DNA of 64,000 bases from Annona cherimola (taxonomy: Eukaryota; Streptophyta; Magnoliopsida; Magnoliales; Annonaceae), in contig CM059971.1 in the NCBI GenBank assembly GCA_030490835.1, positions 120,560,564-120,624,563 on the forward strand. The letters run 5' to 3'. The notes below the pieces were generated by a model that searched no databases, had not been told where the DNA came from, and saw nothing but the letters and a program-made list of their open reading frames with translations. Positions 59,842 through 64,000 of this stretch are shown here, in pieces. Numbering within the stretch: the first letter of the stretch is position 1; each line of letters starts with the position of its first letter. The position numbers were made by a program, and so were the translations under genes.

Positions 59842-60849
59842 ATGAGAGACCTGGATGTAATTATGGGATGGGATTGGATGACCAAGTGGGTAGCACATAT
59901 TAGTCTGCAGACACGGAGGATTACAGTTGGCATACCCAATCAGACAGTTCTATTTGAAGAAAATCGACGAAAAGTGCCACATTTAATCATGGCAATGCAA
60001 GCCTTGAGGAAACTCAGGCAAGGATATTACGGGTTCTTTGTGGCGGCCATGACGACGAGCGAGGTTGAAGTAAAACTGGAGGATGTACCGGTAGTCAGAG
60101 AATATCCTGATGTTTTCCGAGAGGAATTACCAGGGTTACCACCTGCACGAGAGATTATTTTGAGATCAATCTAATTTCGAGAACCAGTCAAATCTCAAGA
60201 GTGTCATATCGCATGGTGCTAGCAGAACTTAAAGAGTTGAAAGAGCGGCTGCAAGAGTTAGTGGATTTGGGATTTATTCGTCCAAGTTGATCACCTTGGG
60301 GAGCACCTATGCTTTTTGTTAAAAAGAAGGACGGTAGTATGCGACTATGCATTGACTACCGAAAAATAAACAAGGTGACGATTAAGAATAAATATCCTCT
60401 TCCACGCATCGATGATTTGTTTGACCAACTAGAAGGGGCATCTGTCTTCTCAAAGATAGACTTGAGGTTAGGGTACCACCAATTGAGAGTCAGAGAAGAG
60501 GACATACCAAAGACAGCTTTTCGCACTCGGTATGGTCACTTTGAGTTCCTGGTGATGCCATTCGCGTTAACCAATGCCTCAGCTACATTTATGATCTAAT
60601 GAACAGAATGTTTCAACAGTTCTTAGATCGGTGTGTAGTGGTATTCATCGATGATATCTTGGTATATTCCAAGGGAAGTGAAGAGCATGAGCAGCAGCTG
60701 AAAGAAGTATTACAAGTCCTTAGAGAAAAGAAACTTTATTCGACACTCAAAAAGTGTGAGTTTTGACTAGAAAGTGTTGCTTTTCTTGGACATGTGATCA
60801 GTGGCAAAGGAGTCTCTGTTGATCCAAAAAAGATTAAGGTGGTGGTGTC
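59842..60849 (+). pseudogene. Reverse transcriptase of the Ty3/gypsy element, interrupted
   Basis: Starts with the family linker (M-R-D-L-D-V-I-M-G-W-D-W) and continues to G-L-P-P-A-R-E-I, where a frameshift occurs near 60155. The palm region shows [19 protein letters not shown] and [12 protein letters not shown]. The catalytic F-I-D-D box is kept at about 60645-60656. Breaks: TGA near 60288, frameshift near 60590 and TGA near 60766. Confidence 0.88.
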
Positions 60850-61440
60850 TTGGGGAGGCCGACTATAGTTACTGAGATAAAAAGTTTTTTGGGATTGGTA
60901 GACTATTACCGATGGTTTGTGGAGAACTTTTCTTCAATTGCGGTGCCGTTAACTCAATTAACCCGCAATAGCACTAAATTTATTTGGACAGAGGATTGTG
61001 AGGAAAGTTTTCAAGAGTTGAAGAACCGTTTAACCACGACACCGGTTTTGATCCTACCGGTAAGTGGGAAAGAGTTTGTGGTGTATAGTGATGTCTCCAT
61101 GAATGGTCTGGGATGTGTACTTATGCAGCAAGGGAGGGTAATAGCCTATGCTTCAAGGCAGTTGAAGCCAAGTGAGCAGAATTACCCTACCCATGATTTA
61201 GAGTTGGCTGCAGTAGTGTTTGCCTTAAAGATTTGGCGTCACTACCTATATAGTGAAAGAACAGAGATATTCACAGACCATAAGAGTTTGAAGTACATAT
61301 TCTCCTAAAAGGAATTAAATCTTCGGCAACGAAGATGGCTGGAATTACTGAAAGACTATAATGTTTCAATTCAGTATCATCCAGGGAAGGCCAATGTTGT
61401 TGCAGACGCTCTTAGCCGAAAAATGAATACAGTGGCTGCA
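60850..61440 (+). pseudogene. RNase H region of the Ty3/gypsy element
   Basis: After a frameshift near 60852, the frame shows [12 protein letters not shown] and [11 protein letters not shown], then A-Y-A-S-R-Q-L and [12 protein letters not shown], and T-D-H-K-S-L. The acidic residues expected for catalysis are present. A TAA interrupts near 61306, after which the region continues to A-D-A-L-S-R-K. Confidence 0.87.
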
Positions 61441-63002
61441 ATCTTAATTACCCAACAAGAAGAGTTGCTGAGGCAGTTTGAAGCCTTAGAGATAGAGGTA
61501 ATATCCTCTCGAGATACTGCTCGGCTGAGTGTTTTGCAGTTGTAATCCTTGTTGGTAGAGAAAATCAAGGAAGCACAGAAGCAAGATTCATTTGTCTTAA
61601 AAATTTTAAACAGAATGAATCAAGGCCAGTCCACTCATTTTCGGCAAGGGATTGATGGTGTTTTGATACTCGAAGAGAGAATTGTGGTTCCAAGGAATGA
61701 AGAACTCCGAAGAAAACTCCTTGAAGAAGCACACAAGTCGAGATTCTCTGTTCATCCAGGTAGTACCAAGATGTACAAGGATTTGAGTCAGAGATACTGG
61801 TGGAAGAGAATGTGAGTAGAGATTGCGAGATTTGTGTCCCAGTGTCTAGTCTGCCAACGAGTAAAACCAGAAAAGCAGAGATCGGGAGGATTATTGACAC
61901 ATTTGGTGGAGATACTAGAGTAGAAATGGGAACACATCACAATAGATTTCGTGACTGCATTGCCAAAAATGCAAAGCTAAATGAATGCAGTATGAGTAGT
62001 GGTAGATCAACTTACTAAGTCAGCGCATTTTCTACCTTACCGAATGACTTATCGGATGGAGTAGATGGCGGAATTGTATGTGAGGGAGATTGTTAGGCTT
62101 CATGGCGTTCCTGTATCCATAGTATCTGATAAAGATAGAAGATTTGTCTGAATTTTGGCAAAAATTGTAGACAGCTATGGGCACAGAGTTACACCTGAGT
62201 ACTGCATATCATGCACAGACAGATGGCCAATCTGAGAGGACCATCCAGATATTAGAGGACTTACTGCGGGCTTGTGCGTTAGATTTACAAGGCTCATGGG
62301 TTGAGCATTTGGCAATGGCAGAGTTTGCTTATAACAACAGTTATCAAGCAAGCATTGGTATGGCTCCTTTCGAGGTCTTATATGGCAAGAAATGTCGCAC
62401 CTCAGTTTAATGGGAAGAAGTCAACGAGCGGAAGATATTAGCACTGGAACTGATCGAACAGGCTACCAAGGTAGTGCAGTTGATCAGGAAAAGACTGGTG
62501 ACCGCTCAGGATCGACAGAAAAAGTATGTTGATGGAAAACGACGCGATTTGCGATTTGCAATTTGCAATCGGGGAAAAGGGTTTCCTAAAGGTCTCGCCT
62601 ACTCAAGGGGTAATGAGATTCGGAGTAAAAGGAAAATTGAGTCCTCGTTATCTTGGACCATTTGAGATCCTGGACGTCATTGGTGGAGTTGCATATCGGT
62701 TGGCATTACCGCCGGCACTGGCGGGAGTGCATGATGTGTTTCATATTTCTCAGCTGAGAAAGTATGTGTCTGATCCAACCCATGTGCTGCAGTTTGAGCA
62801 GTATTATGTGGAAGGGGATCTAACACATCCAGAGCAACCGATACGAATTCTTGACACCAGTGAGAAAGAACTGAAGGGTCGAAAGATCAAGCATGTTTTG
62901 GTACAGTGGAGTAACCACTGTGAAAAAGAGGCAACATGGGAACTCGAGGAAAATATTCGAAAAACGTGTCCTAATTTGTTTCTGCCTTATAATGAAATGT
63001 AA
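61441..63002 (+). pseudogene. Integrase with chromovirus-type C-terminus
   Basis: The zinc-binding region (H-K-S-R-F-S-V-H-P-G, C-L-V-C-Q) and the catalytic core are readable in pieces: I-T-I-D-F, then S-D-K-D-R-R-F, then H-A-Q-T-D-G-Q-S-E-R-T. The C-terminal part (62526-63002) is open and carries [32 protein letters not shown] and K-E-A-T-W-E-L-E. Breaks include stops near 61542, 61814, 61921, 61990 and 62408. A frameshift lies in a locally repeated GATTTGC stretch at 62545-62570. Confidence 0.88.
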
Positions 63003-63020
63003 GTTTCGGGGACGAAACTT

Positions 63021-63037
63021 TTGTAAGGAGGGGAGAA
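63021..63037 (+). promoter_or_regulatory. Polypurine tract of the retrotransposon
   Basis: AAGGAGGGGAGAA sits directly before the TGTAATAATTAGG start of the right LTR, as the plus-strand primer site should. GGGGACGAAACTT just upstream is typical of the Tekay/Del group. Confidence 0.8.
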
Positions 63038-64000
63038 TGTAATAATTAGGAAAAAAATGATGAGTTGACTATTCAACTGATGATGTGTCCACTGGGGTGG
63101 CATCCTGACCATTGACCACTTGACCAAGCAATGAGCTAAGAATAAGTAGAAGGTTATTGGGCTAAACCCAAATAAGCCCACTTAGAATGATGGGTTGAGT
63201 TATATAAAATATCACGAGTATTTAACTCAACAGCCCAATGTGCTTAAGTGGTTAAGGTGTTGGTCTTTGGTAGGAGGTCTCGAGTTCGAGTTCTAATGAG
63301 TATGTAAATAATGTATTTTGCCTTTTTGGGCTCTGTGGGCCTCACCAGTTTGAAATTCGAATTTGAAATTGAATTTGAGATCGGATTGCGATCGGTGAAC
63401 TTGAAATTCGAATTTGAAATTGAATTTGAAATCGGATTGCGAGCGGAAAATCCTCCGGTGAATTCTCCGGTGAGTTATAAATAAACGAGTTTGGGACTCG
63501 ATGAAGATACCGGAGGAAAGAGGAGGAACGCTGCCGCAGGAGAAAGAAAAAGACCGATCCAATCTATTTCATTTTTTTGTTTAAGGTAAGGGGGATTTTT
63601 CCTCTTTAGCCTTTAATTATGGCATGATTTAATGAAGATTTATCACATAATTATTTAATGATTTTATGGCCATTAATCATGCTGGGATGATGTGGGATAT
63701 TATATTCTTAATTGCACACGGAATGGATGCCACATAATTATTTGAGAAATGTATTATCTACATTAAATTAATTATGTGAGGATTTATCAATAATTTTGAG
63801 AATGTATAACATAAAGGTAATTTTTGAGCAAGATAGAAAGCATAATGGCATAATTATAATTTATTTTGAGTAAAATAAATTAATGAGTAAAATTATGTAC
63901 GTTAGATTATGCTTGGATGACCTAAAATTAAATATGTTAGCCAAATTATTGATGGGATGAATTTTTAATGCATTTTAATGCATTTAAGATGTTTAAAGGA
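63038..64000 (+). repeat. Right LTR, probably continuing beyond the window
   Basis: Matches the left LTR from TGTAATAATTAGG to about 63642. After that the left copy switches to zinc-knuckle sequence, while this copy continues into AT-rich DNA (ATAATTATTTAATGATTTTA and onward) with no TG...CA end and no duplication visible. The part from 63643 holds no gene. I infer that the true LTR is longer than the left copy; the alternative is that 63643 onward is flanking host DNA. Confidence 0.7.
63230..63295 (+). promoter_or_regulatory. tRNA-like Pol III module in the right LTR
   Basis: The same A-box-like (CAGCCCAATGTG, slightly changed) and B-box-like (AGTTCGAGTTC) segments as in the left LTR, at the same relative place. 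Confidence 0.45.

Larger units (their letters stand above)
56953..64000 (+). mobile_element. Decayed Ty3/gypsy (Tekay/Del-like chromovirus) LTR retrotransposon
   Basis: Order on the plus strand is LTR, extra zinc-knuckle ORF, gag with nucleocapsid, protease, reverse transcriptase, RNase H, integrase, polypurine tract, LTR. The pol order RT-RH-INT marks Ty3/gypsy. The integrase tail with E-E-A-T-W-E-like (here K-E-A-T-W-E-L-E) sequence and the GGGGACGAAACTT stretch before the right LTR fit the Tekay/Del group. The coding region has at least four frameshifts and about ten in-frame stops, so it cannot encode a working polyprotein. No primer-binding site was found after the left LTR. The right LTR shows no clear end in the window, so the right boundary is open. 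Confidence 0.9.

Noticed and set aside
1..64000. CRISPR arrays, operons, bacterial-type regulatory sites
   Set aside because: The window is plant nuclear DNA. The direct repeats seen are tandem or transposon repeats without regular spacers.

Overview
The window is nuclear DNA of a flowering plant. It is AT-rich, its genes are split by introns with GT/AG borders, and more than half of it is made of transposable elements and their remains. The families seen (a DUF1644 zinc-finger protein, a 4-coumarate:CoA-ligase-like enzyme, a CHD3/CHROMATIN REMODELING 4-like protein and a plant-type 3-ketoacyl-CoA thiolase) are all typical plant families. I cannot place the species more exactly from the sequence.

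Layout. 1-4.7 kb: repeats only (a 243-bp tandem duplication, a complete tRNA-derived SINE with target-site duplications, two foldback elements). 4.7-13 kb: a plus-strand DUF1644 gene whose coding part is one exon (11339-12487), probably with a long intron in its 5' UTR. 17.1-17.5 kb: an exon of an unrecognised minus-strand gene whose start I could not find. 21.8-28.7 kb: a minus-strand, five-exon gene of 1069 codons. Its C-terminal half matches the tail of CHR4-type chromatin remodelers, but it has no PHD, chromo or helicase domain. 31.8-36.9 kb: nested transposons, including a 1.9-kb non-autonomous hAT element inside a MITE and a 1.16-kb solo LTR. 37.5-43.7 kb: a minus-strand, six-exon acyl-CoA ligase gene (544 residues), intact in frame. 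44-55 kb: gene-free, with foldback elements, MITEs and a 102-bp tandem triplication. 55.4-56.6 kb: the 3' exons of a peroxisomal-type thiolase on the minus strand, decayed and cut off upstream. 56.95 kb to the end: a decayed Ty3/gypsy (Tekay/Del-like) retrotransposon whose right LTR may run out of the window.

The genes do not form a functional unit and there is no operon-like arrangement. The acyl-CoA ligase and the thiolase could both act in peroxisomal acyl-CoA metabolism, but 12 kb of repeats separate them and the thiolase looks non-functional. The most unusual items are the helicase-less CHR4-like gene, the tRNA-like (Pol III A/B box) module present in both retrotransposon LTRs, the extra zinc-knuckle ORF between the left LTR and gag, and several nested insertions with readable target-site duplications.
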